Below are positions 12,453-25,200 of a stretch of 64,000 nt of DNA, in pieces (the stretch's first letter is position 1; each line of letters begins with the position of its first letter). The DNA is from Citrus sinensis. Its lineage: Eukaryota > Streptophyta > Magnoliopsida > Sapindales > Rutaceae. The stretch spans positions 36,171,001 to 36,235,000 of the forward strand of contig NC_068560.1 of assembly GCF_022201045.2 (NCBI RefSeq), given 5' to 3'. The notes beneath the pieces were generated by a model. The model ran no database searches, was not told the origin of the DNA, and saw nothing but the letters and a program-made list of their open reading frames with translations. Position numbers and translations under genes: made by a program.

Positions 12453-13715
12453 TAATGGGACAAAAGTTGAAGGTAATGAGACTGACTAGTTATTATTGAT
12501 GACACATTTGAGAAAATCTCGAAGTTAATTGAAAATTAAAACCACGAGAACTTGCCACTTAATGGCTAAGCAGCTTGCTGAAATCAATTCGAAGAAATTG
12601 CTGATCCCAGCAGAGGAGCTTAGGCGCTCCAGTGATTGAGAGCTGCTTCATGTTTGAGATGAATCTACGTGGCCTTTCAAAAATCATTAGGATGAAACTA
12701 CCCCGTGTGGAGTTTAATTGGCAAAGTCACATGGTTACAAACCCAACGATCGAAAGTATTGGCTACGAGTTTGCGGACTAAGAGACATTCTCTGGCAGCA
12801 AAGCAAAGAAAGAAGTCAATGGAATCTCACTAATTAGGTGTGAGCATATTTAGGTTTTGCAGTATCTTTTAATATGTATACGGTATACCCCTTGTTACAT
12901 TAAAGCCACTGCCACGGATCAGAGGTGGTTAATAAAAGCCAAAGGAACCATAAGCAAAGACATTAAGGCAATACGAAAATCCCTTTGTTCTTAATGTGAT
13001 TCTTAGAAACCAAAATCATATCGGTAGCCTGAGCAGGCGATACATCATGCAATTGATGTCATGAATTATTGATACCGATGATACAAGCTGTGGCTTGATA
13101 AAATTTTATTTACTTACGTAGCTCACGTTTTGTTAGAGTTTTAATTTGATTTTATTTTCGAACATACCGGCGGAAATGAAAATAATAAGAAGAAGAAGGG
13201 GGCAAAAGAATCCGGTGCTCCATGCAAAAGTTGGCTTCAGATAAAATAAGACTACGAAGAAAATCCAAAGGATTTTTTTCCCTTTTCTTTTCTCATTTCA
13301 GCCTTTACAACTTTGTCCTCCGGTGCTTTCAGATAAAAGGAACAAAAGTTCAAAGTTAATAATGCTACAAGATTTTGAATGACAATTGACACCAGGGCAA
13401 AAGATCACAATGTTAAAAAAGAAATGTACAAGTCAAATCATTTGAATTTCTTTTTTCTTTTTCTCCCACTCCCTTGCCAAAGAATATCAGAATAAATGAT
13501 TCCATAAAAAATGGCCGTCATCGGCCATGATTGGGCCGTGCAGAAATATACACATTGATTGAAGAGACGAACCACTAATTGAAACAATGTCCAGGATAAG
13601 CTGAACTTGACAATGCAAAATATTGACAGCTGCCCGTTAATGAGCTAAAAGTCAGTAAAATAATTTTAAAAATTGTAAAGTTTCATCCTTTTCCCTGCAT
13701 CCAGGTAGAAACATG
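12453..13715. other. Intergenic, nothing recognised
   Basis: Mixed-composition DNA between the solo LTR and the Plsp1 stop codon. The segment at 12550-12800 is less AT-rich than its surroundings but shows no conserved frame. The last few hundred bases are probably the 3' untranslated region of the minus-strand Plsp1 gene. Confidence 0.5.
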
Positions 13716-15887
13716 TCACGCGATTGGCACAGCAGCATTCTTCATTGCATAAGGATCATCTAACATGTCGGATACTCTGGACGGAGGCCAATAACGAAAC
13801 ACAGACCTACCAACGATGTTCTCAATAGGAAGCGGACCCCTGAAAATAAGATCAACGACATATGAAATTGCACTTATTAGTACACACTAATGAACCAAGA
13901 TAACTTGCAACACTACTTATCAAATGTAAACTTCTTCTCACTTCTGAATTACAGTATGTTTAGGAAATGATCAAAAGGGTAATAAACTTAGAAGTTCATC
14001 AGTGGGTCAGTGAGACTAAGAGATTCGCAATTACCAGTTATGAGAATCAAAGCTGTTATTACGATTGTCTCCCAATACAAATACATAACCTTCAGGCACA
14101 ACCTGCAAAAAGCAAACCGCACATTAGACTCCAGTAGCCAATTTGAGCGGGTTTGGTAACACAACAAAGAAACTACCAATCAAAAGAGAAACAGCACCAG
14201 AATAGGAAACATTACCACTGGGTCCATTTCATAAGCTAGTGGCTCCAGAATGAAATCTTCATCTTGAGCAACACCATTTACAAGCAGTTTCCCACCATGA
14301 ACCTATCAACAAAAACCACATGAATGATATCAGACATCTGAAAGCAGGAATTTGATAACGATTTTTGGCGAAAAAATGGAGGACGGAGAATAGGGGATAA
14401 AGGAGGACCTAAAGTTGATATATGGCAATATGGGATCAATATGATATTAGCTTACTTCGACACAATCTCCAGCCGTTGCCACTATCCTTTTTATGAATAC
14501 ATCACCAGAACTGAAACCAATTTCCTATAATACCACAAGGTGAAAAAATTAGCAAATAGAAATAGAACAGAAAGAAATCCTAATTTTTAAACTCAAAAAG
14601 TGAGAACAAGTGATACCTGCAAGATCGGAGGTGCCCTAAAGATCACTATATCAGATACCTCAGGCCTTTTGAAAAAGTATGAAACCTGATAGACCAAGGA
14701 CAAAAGCAAAAAGACATCAGCTAATTATCTGAGGATGCAAATTCACCATATATATATATATAAATCTTAGAAACAAATCCTGGATTTCAACCTGTATCTC
14801 ATTCTCTCGCATAATTCCACAAATTGAACATTTTCATCCATTGATCATCAATCTCATAAAGCTTATAAAGGGCTCCGAGTAACATCAAGATGCGCAGAAT
14901 TGTAAGAATGAAAGCAACCAAAGACTTAATGTTTCCATTGGAGAAGAATTCGAACATAGAATGTTCCGTGAAAAAGGCTCATCATTTTTGTTCAGGTAAA
15001 TTGACTTCGCAAATCAGTGGAATCATTGAGAGTCTGGTTGAGTGTAAGTTTATGTCGAATAACAGGTTTTATATAGGGTACGGCAGCGCCGGTATTTAGC
15101 TTATACCAATGCCACAAACCACTAAGCAAAAATAATAATAATTATTTACCGCAAGACCAAAAGTTTATAAAAATTACAAATTCTAACAAGGTTAAAGATG
15201 CTTCACCTTCTCTGCCAAAATCCGGTCACCAACATCCAGGGTAGGGTTCATAGAAGCCGATGGAATGGATCTGGGCTCAGCCAAAAACGACTTGAACAAG
15301 AAACTAACAGTCAAAGCCGTAAAGGCGGCCTTGGCATCATCCGAACATACATTCAACAACTTCGATAACCAACTTCCGCTTGTTTTCAACTGCAAGCTTA
15401 CACCATTCAGATTTTCACTCCCACTAAACTGTATTTTATCAGTAGTCCCTCCTTTATCCACGTAATCACTCTCCGGAACGGTGCCCGGCTCGTTACAGGG
15501 AAGCCACTTCGATCCCTGTAGAAAGGGAATAATCGAAGCGGCTTTAAACGGTGAAATCCCAAAGACACCCATGGAGGTTGCCGAAGGACCGGGCATACCA
15601 GCCGTTGACTTCATCAACGAGACCAATCCCATCAGGATCGGACTGTTGCAAGCGCCGTCACCGAATATTTCGGCGGCGAGTGTGTTACATCGGTAATTTG
15701 CTTTGGGCTGGTAATTTGGGGGCGGATCAAGGTCGGTTTTTTTGCTATGGCAGAAGACTCGAGGGCGAAACAAGCATTCGTGGAAGGAGCGAGTGGAGGT
15801 GGTGGAGAAGCCGAAGCGGATTCCGGCGGAGTGGGCGAGGTTTTGAGCGACGTAACCGGAGAAGTTGACGGTGACACGTAACGCCAT
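13716..15887 (-). CDS. PLSP1: Plastidic type I signal peptidase (thylakoidal processing peptidase)
   Basis: The product removes thylakoid-transfer signal peptides in the chloroplast. Plant relatives act at thylakoid and envelope membranes and process OE33, plastocyanin and Toc75. Exons from the start: 15887-15207, 14685-14617, 14524-14456, 14302-14216, 14102-14035, 13839-13716. They give 365 residues and every junction is GT-AG and in frame. The N-terminal ~180 residues are a transit peptide plus a plant-specific region. A membrane segment precedes the catalytic box RSIPSASMNPTL, with the nucleophile Ser212 before Met. The general-base Lys262 lies in DVFIKRIVATAGD and the conserved GDNRNNSFDSHNWG box is at 313-326. 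The paralogues Plsp1, 2A and 2B are hard to separate by eye, so the symbol is family-level. Start chosen: first Met of exon 1, giving MALRVTVNFSGYVAQ, which resembles known TPP N termini. Confidence 0.95.
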
Positions 15888-18171
15888 GTTTGCGATTTTG
15901 AATAGCTTGAGGAGGATTAGTTGAATTGCGCTTTCGGAGATTAAAAGGGTTGATCGGAGGAGATCTAGAAGCTGATAAACGACATCGTCACGGGCTGATT
16001 CAGTGAGTCGGAAGCGGAAAGGTTGAATTGAGGCTTAGAGTGTAAAACCGGATGCCGATGTGAGACTGCTTTTTGGAGAAAATCAGCGCTCAAATTTACG
16101 AGCTTTTGTTTTATGCTTTGCTTCTCTCTGGGAGGCAGAGAGATGGAGCTACACTCGAAACCAAATGCCCAACAAACAGACGCTGAGTTTAAGACTCCAG
16201 AGGTGTAAAGAATAAGAGGGACTCGAGAGTCAAGGAAGAGGATTATAAGACGGCGGCTGTCTGCGGGTTACCCAAAAAGGCTTTGTTTCTTTCTTTATTT
16301 ACGCAACTTACCAGCGTCTTTCCGTTGAACTCCGTTTGGGAGTGAATTTTTTTTTTTTTAATTTTGCATAACAAAATGAACAAAATTCAACTTTTTTGAA
16401 TTTCTATATCCCTTCTTCTCCTTTTTCCTTTTTTTTTTTTTTACTACAAAAATTATATGATAATTAAGTTAACGCCTGTTGTTGGACTTGGATATAAGAT
16501 AAAATTAAAACTACTATAACTAGTACTGACTTTCAATATGTAAATGGAGAAAATAGGGAGGGTAGTTTTGGCATTTCTCAAAGGACGCTAAATTCGTGGA
16601 AGGGGTTTCTAGCGAGCGAGTGCATGTATTTGTTTTGGATTGATGGGTGTTTGGTTGAGGTTTGACTTTGACCACGGGAAGGCATGTTATCTGTGCGTTA
16701 CCTTCCTGCAACTTCCCTGAACCTTCCAGCTGACGTGGAGAATCCGTTTCACACTTAGATGCCCTCCAAATGCGTTCACTCTATGGCTGAATAATTGCAA
16801 TTTGTGAGGAGACCCTTTATTTCTAAATTATATTCTTTCGACCCATTTGACTCTGGAGAGTCAGTAGAGATCTACGTAAAAGATATTCATATAATTGTTT
16901 TGGGTTGAAATGGCAAATTTTAAATTTATAAAATTACATTCTAGGTCATGTATTCAACTAAATATATATATTCTCAAATTTATGAAAAATTAAATTTTGA
17001 GACTTTAATTTCTCTCTTATTAATATGTAGGGATAAATAAAATAATACGAAAAAAATTGAAGAAAATTTTTAGAATTTAACATATTTGATATCAAAATTA
17101 TGGGAAATAAACATCAATATATCACATATTCTTTCTCTTTTTTTTTTTTTGGGTATGTCGAATTAATTAGGTAACATTGAATAATGGATTAAGTTCATTT
17201 TTAATATCTTGTTTATTAAATAAATATAAAAATCAAATTAATAGTTCCTTTAATATAAATCAGCGTCTTAATTTTATTGTATTGGGTTTGTTTCGTAAGC
17301 CTGTAATGACCAAATGATTGCAGATGAAATTGCAAAATCATTAAAACCAAAGGGAGATAAAATTAAAAAAAAAAATGAAAAAGGGACTTCCAAAAATATG
17401 GAAGGGCCGAAGGTGTCTTATTTAGAATAAACCACTTGACTCAAGGGAGTTAGTTACTCGGACTCCTAAAGGACGACGCAACTAGTGGCGTAAGCGCATA
17501 CCTCAGCACTGGAGTGGATTGGTCGTCGGAAAGCTAATGACATTACAAATTATATAAGATTGAAAAATAACACAATCATTTCCTGATATAATATAGAGAA
17601 AAATTGCGGATTTTGCAACTACTGACAGTTTTGATTAGCTTTCAACCATTTTGAAACAATATTTTATTTAACCAATTTACCAATTTCCTGTAGCAGGTAG
17701 TTTGACTGACTATTAATGTATGGTTTGTGTATAATTAGACAATTAACGAGACGACGTCAAATGAATTTGGATTGCGTCATTTATCACATCTTCCGCATCC
17801 GTGCCACCGTGGCACCATTGGGATGATATTGTTTATACACAGATGGCAATAAGACGGAATCGTTTGCGCTCTAGTTTATATTTTGAGCACGTTTATTTTA
17901 ATAAACTCTTATATCAATAAAAATAATCTTGATTGAATTTACTATGAATGACATTGATATTATTTAGAAAATACTCTTACCACCCATACAAATAATCCCA
18001 AACACTTTAGTCTAATATAAAATGAAAATGCTTCGTTTTATATACACCCCAGAATTGATTTGAAAATCATCAAGCCACCCACACAATCTTTAGTGTTTGC
18101 TGCTTTACATTCCAGAATGTGAAAAAATAATAACAATTAACAAGAAGAAAGGACGTTAATGTGGAGGAACA
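15888..18171. other. Plsp1 upstream region and intergenic DNA
   Basis: 15888-16260 is the GC-richer promoter and leader side of the minus-strand Plsp1 gene. Beyond it the sequence becomes AT-rich, with poly-T/A runs (16350-16361, 16429-16441). The 63-codon minus frame at 16520-16711 has no family similarity. No RNA gene is seen. Confidence 0.55.
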
Positions 18172-18179
18172 AATAATTA

Positions 18180-19119
18180 GGGATGGCAATGGGGAAGGGA
18201 GGGGACGGGACTGACATCCCCGCACCCACCTTTGATATACTGCATATATCCACGTCCCCTCCCCGTCCTCATTAGAATTGCTTGAGGGAATCCCCGTCCC
18301 CTCCCCGAATAATAAAATGGGATCCTCGAGGGGTCTCTAATCTCCGAATAACTAATACGTTTTTAAAGTTAAATTATGAATTTAATTTAATCATATTAAA
18401 TTAAAAATTTAAACCAAAGTAAGGTTTGACAATATACCCTACACTAACATTAATCCATTACAAAAATCACACTACAAAATACAAATCATCAGAATAATTA
18501 CATTCGTCAATCTTCATGATCTTATAATAAAAAAAAAAACTTTTATATCAATAATGAAATAAATGAAATGGGTATAGATATTGAAATTAATATTTTTAAT
18601 GAAAGCATTTACTCTTACACCTCATGTTCTTCCTCAAGGAATGTGACAAATTGAAAGATAATATCATGTTTCAAATCTAAAACAATAAAAATAATATAAG
18701 CAATATGACTCATAATTTAAAACAGTTTTGGGCCAAGGCATTTACAATAAAGTCTAGTCAAATAGTAATTCATGACTACAACTAGTTAAGTAGGCTCGAA
18801 ATTTTTTTAGTAGATTTGTATAAATATTTTGATATTTTTTATTTATACAATATTTAATATAATTTAAATTTTATTATTCATTTATTAAGAATTCTAAAAA
18901 ATAAAAATAAAATTAAAAATTAATATGAGAAAATGGGGAAATGGGGAGGGGACAAAGATTCCATCTCATTCCCGTCCCTTACCCGAATATGTAATTGAGT
19001 AAAAAATTATTCCTGTCTCTTCTCCGAATAAGAAATTGGATATAAAATCATTCACATACCCTCCTTGAATAGGGAAAATCCCTAAGGGTCCCTGTCCCCG
19101 TGGGGATTTTTGCCATCCC
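18180..19119. mobile_element. hAT-like MITE with G-rich/C-rich ends, 940 bp
   Basis: The left end GGGATGGCAATGGGGAAGGG and the right end CCCGTGGGGATTTTTGCCATCCC form inverted termini, with further subterminal C-rich motifs such as CCCGTCCCCTCCCCGAAT (18294-18311) and CCCGTCCCTTACCCGAAT (18971-18988). The flanks AATAATTA (18172-18179) and TATAATTA (19120-19127) are an 8-bp target-site duplication with one mismatch, which indicates the hAT superfamily. The middle is AT-rich and non-coding. This end sequence is common in plant hAT-type MITEs. Confidence 0.8.
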
Positions 19120-19493
19120 TATAATTAATCATGCATGTGTGATACGGCACATAGAATATTTTCAGACATGCTTACACATTTAATGGAATATGTACATGTA
19201 TATAGCCCATGATCCAATCTCAACCAAAAGAGTTTCATCACAAATCTTGAATCGTGACGACAAGTTTGGGAATCATTGACCAACATAATATAACTTAAGT
19301 TTGGCAAATATTTTTTATGGGTGTACAAAGAAAATACATATTTAATGGAATAGTTTTAATAGAGGATATTTATGGCATTTGAAAGAGGGTGAAGAGTAAA
19401 AATTATGATATGAATGGATAGCGTAAAAAAGAAAAATATTCTGAGTAGATTTTAGAATGCAAATATTCTTACCCACGTCAATATTGAATGAAA

Positions 19494-19932
19494 GAGTGGG
19501 AGTATTGGCACCCCTCTAAATACCTCTTAAAACCCCTTTAATTATTTTACAATTTTAATCTTTATTAAAATTACATATTAGGACAATTTCTAATTAAACT
19601 CCATTCAAAAGTCAAATAATTTTTCTATTTTAGAAATTAAAAAGGTTATTTTTCTCTAATTTTTAGATGAGAAATTTACCACCGATAGCTACCGTAGGGA
19701 AAATGAAAACTCATTATTATTATTTTTAAATGGAAGAGACCCGGTTGTTGAAATGAGGTTTAATAATAAAAATTAGAAAATGAGATTTACACAATAAGTT
19801 TTACTTAAGGATATTTTTGTCATTGATGGAGGTGTTAAAAGAATTTTATAATTTTTTTAAAAATATTTTAATGGAGTTAATTAAAAAAAAGAGTGTTAAA
19901 AGATATTTAGAAGGGTGCCAATAGTCCCACTC
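19494..19932. mobile_element. MITE with ~40-bp inverted repeats, 439 bp
   Basis: The left arm GAGTGGGAGTATTGGCACCC continues as ..CTCTAAATACCTCTTAAAAC and is mirrored by the right arm AGAAGGGTGCCAATAGTCCC followed by ACTC. I could not identify a convincing target-site duplication, so the superfamily is open. The interior is non-coding. A related end fragment (GAGTGCCAATAGTTAAAAAC) lies at 35545-35564. Confidence 0.75.
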
Positions 19933-21869
19933 CGTTTCTTCTCCACAAACATGGTGTCTGGCCCAAAATGCAAGGCAATAATTTTATTAATAAACTTTAC
20001 TGGATCTCGTTATCCTAAGCCCTAATCAACTTCTATTAAAGTGAAAGATATTGTGTGCGTACAGCGTACGTTTGTCCTTCTCTTTTGATACCACTGTGAT
20101 TAGGATTGGAACTTTGCACAACTGAGGAAGCGAGAAATTTAAGCAATAATGAATTAAAATTTGCTGGCACTGCGAGGGCGCAAGTTAGGCCCAACAAGTA
20201 CTGGAGAATAAGTTTAACAATGGATCAGGGACTCGAACGTATTGGGCTTTTGAACACTAAGGTTCGATTTTGGTTACGACCAGATTATACACACACACAT
20301 GTAATACGACATGAAGCCCACTCTATAAACCTAAAATAAAATCACCCGGAAGGTTGAACTTTGCCTGACATAGTCATAGTCCAATTGTCCTTGTAGCTGA
20401 AGGACCATGAAACCTTGTATGTTCCCTTATTTTCGCACATTTAAGAATAAAGATGCCAAGTATGAATTTTAATGAAAATAATCTCTTTTTTTACCTTAAA
20501 AATAAAGTTCTGGCTTAGATAATACATCAAAAAAAAAAAAAACGTGTTTTGAAGCGGATAAGTATAGTTTGTTTATTTGTTTATTCATTTTTTTTAAAAA
20601 AAAAAATAAAGTAAAATAAAAGGACCTTAATTTAATTAATAGTTATTATATGTATCACGTTGTCTCTTAAAAAAGAACCTCCGCACGTTGAAGCCCATTG
20701 GATTGGGGCTGGGGGATTTTGGGCCATCTGAGCGCATGACTTCATTTGCTAGCTATTGGCTACACAGCCATTTAAAAGGAAACCAATGATAGTAATAGAG
20801 CAAAGTGGAATAGCACCACTCTGTTTTGATTAACTATAGTAAAAGAAAATATTTTTAAGTCCACCATCCACACTTAATCCCGATGGTGGTGTGTATGTTG
20901 CATATAAAACAAATTGTGATGTTTATTAATTATAGAGGCATAAATCATAGGAAAAGGAAGTCCCAATTCCAGAAAGACACAGAGGTATAAAAATTTGAGA
21001 AGAGATCGTAGTTATATTAGCGTCAATTTCACTTTCGGCGGGCAAACGTTTCTGTGTGGTCCATTTCCTTCCATTAGTTTCTTTATAATTATTAAATTAT
21101 CCCATAAATGTGCTTAGACAACTAATTCGATTAGTATGGTCATATTCAAGTTATGGACGCAGCACGCTCAGTTGCTTGTGCATAAAACAACATGATGTGA
21201 ACAGTATGCATGCTGTCCTCTAATTATAATCGAGTAGAAACTTCGAAGGCGTGCCAGCAATCGAGGGCTCAGAATTGCCGCTGCCATCACTATGGATTTT
21301 GGGGCGATGAAACTTTTTACCCTACAGGTTGTTACCGCAGGGTTATCACTGTAAATAAAGGGCTCGTTCAAAAAGGCAGGCAGGCAGGCCACGCGAGAAG
21401 TTGGCACGTGGTGAAGTTGGTAAGATCTGACAACTTGCGTTTGCCCCTCTCTCTGTATCACCACTTAACTTTCTCAAAAGTTACCGCCAAACACGAATCG
21501 ATGACCGTGGGACCATTTCCAGGCGATCTTTCGTAGCGTGCACGATTACATTTTCACGCGCCCCGTGGTGTTGAAGCTGAACTGGCAATTTGGAAAAAAG
21601 TAATTTTGCCCGAAAAACCACCGGCGAAAGCAATTTTACCCGATACGCGCCTGTTTTCGCGTGCGTGAGGGTTTCCCACCCTCCGTCAGGGTTTAGGCCC
21701 ACTACGGGAATTCAGGAGCCAGACGTAGGACCCATTTGACATGATTATTCATCGAACGCTATCTTTGATTGATTGTGACTCTTTGACCCACCACTTCACG
21801 TTAAAGCCCACATCATAATGACCGGCTCGTCACGCACACAAGCCTACCTTCTCAGTTCTCACTTACCGG
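19933..21869. other. Intergenic, upstream of the LHT8-like gene
   Basis: Open frames at 20106-20339, 21168-21464, 21210-21536 and 21481-21702 overlap each other on both strands and match no family. They are probably chance frames in a GC-richer stretch. A (CAGG)n-like run, GCAGGCAGGCAGG, occurs at 21376-21388. Confidence 0.5.
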
Positions 21870-21877
21870 TATATAAA
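21870..21877 (+). promoter_or_regulatory. TATA box of the LHT8-like gene
   Basis: TATATAAA lies 373 bp upstream of the chosen ATG at 22243 and is followed by a CT-rich stretch (CCTCTCTCT). It would imply a long leader, so another start site nearer the gene is possible. Confidence 0.4.
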
Positions 21878-22242
21878 CCTCTCTCTATTATGTAAATCTT
21901 ACATGAGCAAAGAAAGTCAATCGAAATGAAACTAGTCAAACCTCATTTCTGACTTCGGCATAGATTTTCACATCATCACCATCGTCCAAAACACCCACTT
22001 TGGGCCGCTACCGGACGGTCACGATCAAAGAGGTTCAAACTTTAATGTCTCCTGCCACCCACCATTTCACATCGACATCGTTCAGTTTTCTCAGTGACTG
22101 CAGACTGAGACCAGCCAGCCATATAATAAAATAGAAAAAGCGACGAAGAAAAAGAAAACCAAACCCCTCCATTATTTCTTATCGCACTTACCACCATTCG
22201 CAAGCCAAAGAAGTGACGCGCACACCAAGTGAAAAAGAACTG

Positions 22243-25200
22243 ATGAGCAATATTAATACTATGGAGGAGAGGCCAGAGACGGAGCTGATATCCATTCCAG
22301 CGACGCCACGTGCGTCAACACCGGAGGTACTAACGCCGTCAGGTCAAAGGTCGCCAAGGCCAGCATCAAAGGAGGCGAAATCTTCAACGGCATGGACTCC
22401 GACTTCGTTTATATCACCGAGGTTTTTGAGTCCTATAGGGACGCCAATGAAGAGGGTATTGGTAAACATGAAGGGTTATTTGGAGGAGGTGGGTCACTTA
22501 ACCAAGCTCAATCCTCAAGACGCTTGGCTCCCCATTACTGAATCACGTAATGGGAATGCACACTACGCTGCGTTTCATAACTTGAATGCTGGTGTTGGGT
22601 TTCAAGCGCTGCTTTTGCCTGTGGCCTTTGCTTTTCTCGGCTGGTATGTGTTGCCTCCAGTTTCTTTAATTTTCTCTGCCTTTTTTTTATTTTAAGCTTT
22701 TTCCTTTTGTTTCTTAAAACAAATTGGTTTGCTTGTAGCAGTAATTATAGAGCCATGCTCCCATTTTAGAATACGGCACAGGTCGTCTGACTGAAGTAGA
22801 CAGCATCACTGAATATGCATTTATGTCTCGTAGGTTTGCTTAGTTTGATTTTTTTTTTCCCCAATTTATCAAATTTAAGTATTTTCAGCTTTAAATTTAT
22901 GAACTTCAGCCGTAGTTATATCCTATGTACTTCTTTTTTTCTTTTTCTTTTTTAAATCCTATTTACTTCCTGTTCATTTTAAATGTTTCTACTGTTACGA
23001 GTTCGATTTGGCAAAGGACGAATGTTTTTGTCACAATTTATATAATTTTCCCAAGTCTGCGGTAATACTACGACTGTACATACCTCGATATTCTCTGTCT
23101 TTCTTCCGATGCCTCTGCCTTTACCTGCTAATCATCATATAAAGTTAGCAGCGTCCGGCTCTACTTGAATCTTTTCTATTTAAAATTTAATTATAGTATG
23201 ATTAAAAAGAAAGAAGCATCCTTGAGGGAAGTCACTTCAATACTTTATCTTTTCGTAACAGAAGTTTGCTCGATTATTATAGACATTTTTCCAGTCCAGT
23301 ACTGGGGCATAGGTGATTTTGTTTTCTTTTTAGAGGATCACGCCCGGGGGCCCCATTTTAAATTAATCTCATTATTACTCATGAATGATATCGACTTCTC
23401 ATGATTTCAGAGCATCCAGCGAATCAAAATTTCACAAAGCATGCAGACAAATCAAACATTGTTGCCTTTAACAGGGCACCTTTGGCAGTTGGCACATCTT
23501 TTCTTCCTTGACTTCTATTTTTTTTATTTAATAACATTATTCACCAAATGAATTTGCTTAAAAGGAGTGATGTACGTTTTTAATTCAAATCCTTCCATTG
23601 TAACTTTTCGGTCCTGCCAAATTCCTATGTTTTTGGCCCATTAGGCTTTTAGCATGTATGGTAATACTAAATTTGACTGCAGAGGTATTTTTAAGGAAAG
23701 ATGATTTCAGGCTTTTCGATCATATGAAATTTGAATATTTACGTCTTTTGCAACCGAAATTCAACCAGGACCAATTTGCTTGCAATTTATGTGGGGAATT
23801 AAGCATTATGATTGAACTTTATGCATTCGGAAATGGTATCCTAGGTTGTTCATTTGCGTTTGAGACTATTCACCTCTATAATAATTATTTCCAACCAAGA
23901 GAAGAAACAACTATTGTTGTGCTGAAGGGAAGAGATGATATTATTTGTTTGAAATGGTTTGCCATTGGTGATGGTTTTTGCAGGAGTTGGGGAATACTTT
24001 CCTTAACAATAGCCTATTGTTGGCAACTCTACACTTTGTGGATTTTGGTTCAGCTGCATGAAGCTGTTCCAGGAAAGAGATACAACAGATATGTGGAGCT
24101 TGCACAAGCCGCATTTGGTGAGAACACATGCTTAAGCTCAAATTCTAATACATCTATTTTTTGGAGAATCGGTTCCGATGCTTCCCCCCAGAAGAAAAAG
24201 AAAAAAAAAATTCAAATAATTAAATAAATGATACACAAAAGATGAATGTGGTTGTGCTATGCTTTTCTTATGAATCTAGTAATTTACATTTTTCTTTCAG
24301 CAAGCTGCTTGTATAATCTTTTAATACAACCATGTTAGTATCATTTCACTGTGGAAGATAAAAATGATGACTTAGCATTGAGGTATTAAATTTTTGTTCT
24401 TTGCATGAAATTTACCGGAAAATAATGAGTTGAATGTTGTGTTTGCTACCTTTGCAGGGGAAAGACTTGGCGTCTGGCTTGCTCTCTTCCCAACAGTTTA
24501 TTTATCTGCAGGAACTGCGACAACTTTGATTCTCCTGGGAGGGGAGACGATGAAAATGTTCTTTCAGATTGTTTGTGGGCCTCTTTGTACCTCAAATCCT
24601 CTAACAACGGTTGAGTGGTATCTGGTGTTCACTTCTTTGTGCATTGTTCTCTCTCAGCTTCCAAACCTCAACTCAATTGCAGGGCTGTCACTGATAGGAG
24701 CTATAACAGCCGTCACTTACTCCACCATGGTGTGGGTGCTCTCTGTTAGCCAACCAAGGCCACCTAACATCTCTTACGAACCACTTTCATCTGCATCCCC
24801 TGCAGCTACGGTCTTCTCTGTCATGAATGCACTTGGGATTATTGCTTTTGCGTTTAGAGGGCACAATTTAGCTATGGAAATTCAGGTATATTTGCACTTT
24901 ATGATTTTTGAACCACTTAGCAAAACATGTTACATTCAAAGGTAGTTAATTTTGTTTTCTAAGGAACTTATTTGCCTTTTTTCAGGCTACAATGCCATCA
25001 ACCTTTAAGCATCCTGCTCACGTGCCCATGTGGAGAGGAGCCAAAGTTGCCTATTTATTCATTGCCATGTGCTTGTTCCCAGTTGCCATTGGAGGTTTTT
25101 GGGCTTATGGAAATCTTGTAAGTACACTTAATGCCAAGGCACATAACAAGTTCACAATAGGAAAGAAGAAAGAATTACTTGACGTTCTTGCATATGTTGA

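Noticed and set aside
15265-15868. Plus-strand and second-frame minus ORFs over the Plsp1 first exon
   Set aside because: Shadows of the GC-rich first exon of the signal peptidase.
17430-17550. GC-richer segment that looked like a possible RNA gene
   Set aside because: No tRNA boxes, 5S-like internal control region or cloverleaf pairing could be found.
21168-21702. Cluster of overlapping frames on both strands
   Set aside because: Mutually overlapping, unmatched, and located in the region upstream of the LHT8-like gene.
22213-22242. Possible GTG start extending the LHT8-like protein
   Set aside because: Plant nuclear genes start at ATG; the first in-frame ATG is at 22243.
23658-23970. Open stretch in the first LHT8 intron, continuous with the second exon
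   Set aside because: The protein-like family match starts only after the TTTTTGCAG acceptor at 23975-23983; the upstream residues resemble nothing in AAAP transporters.
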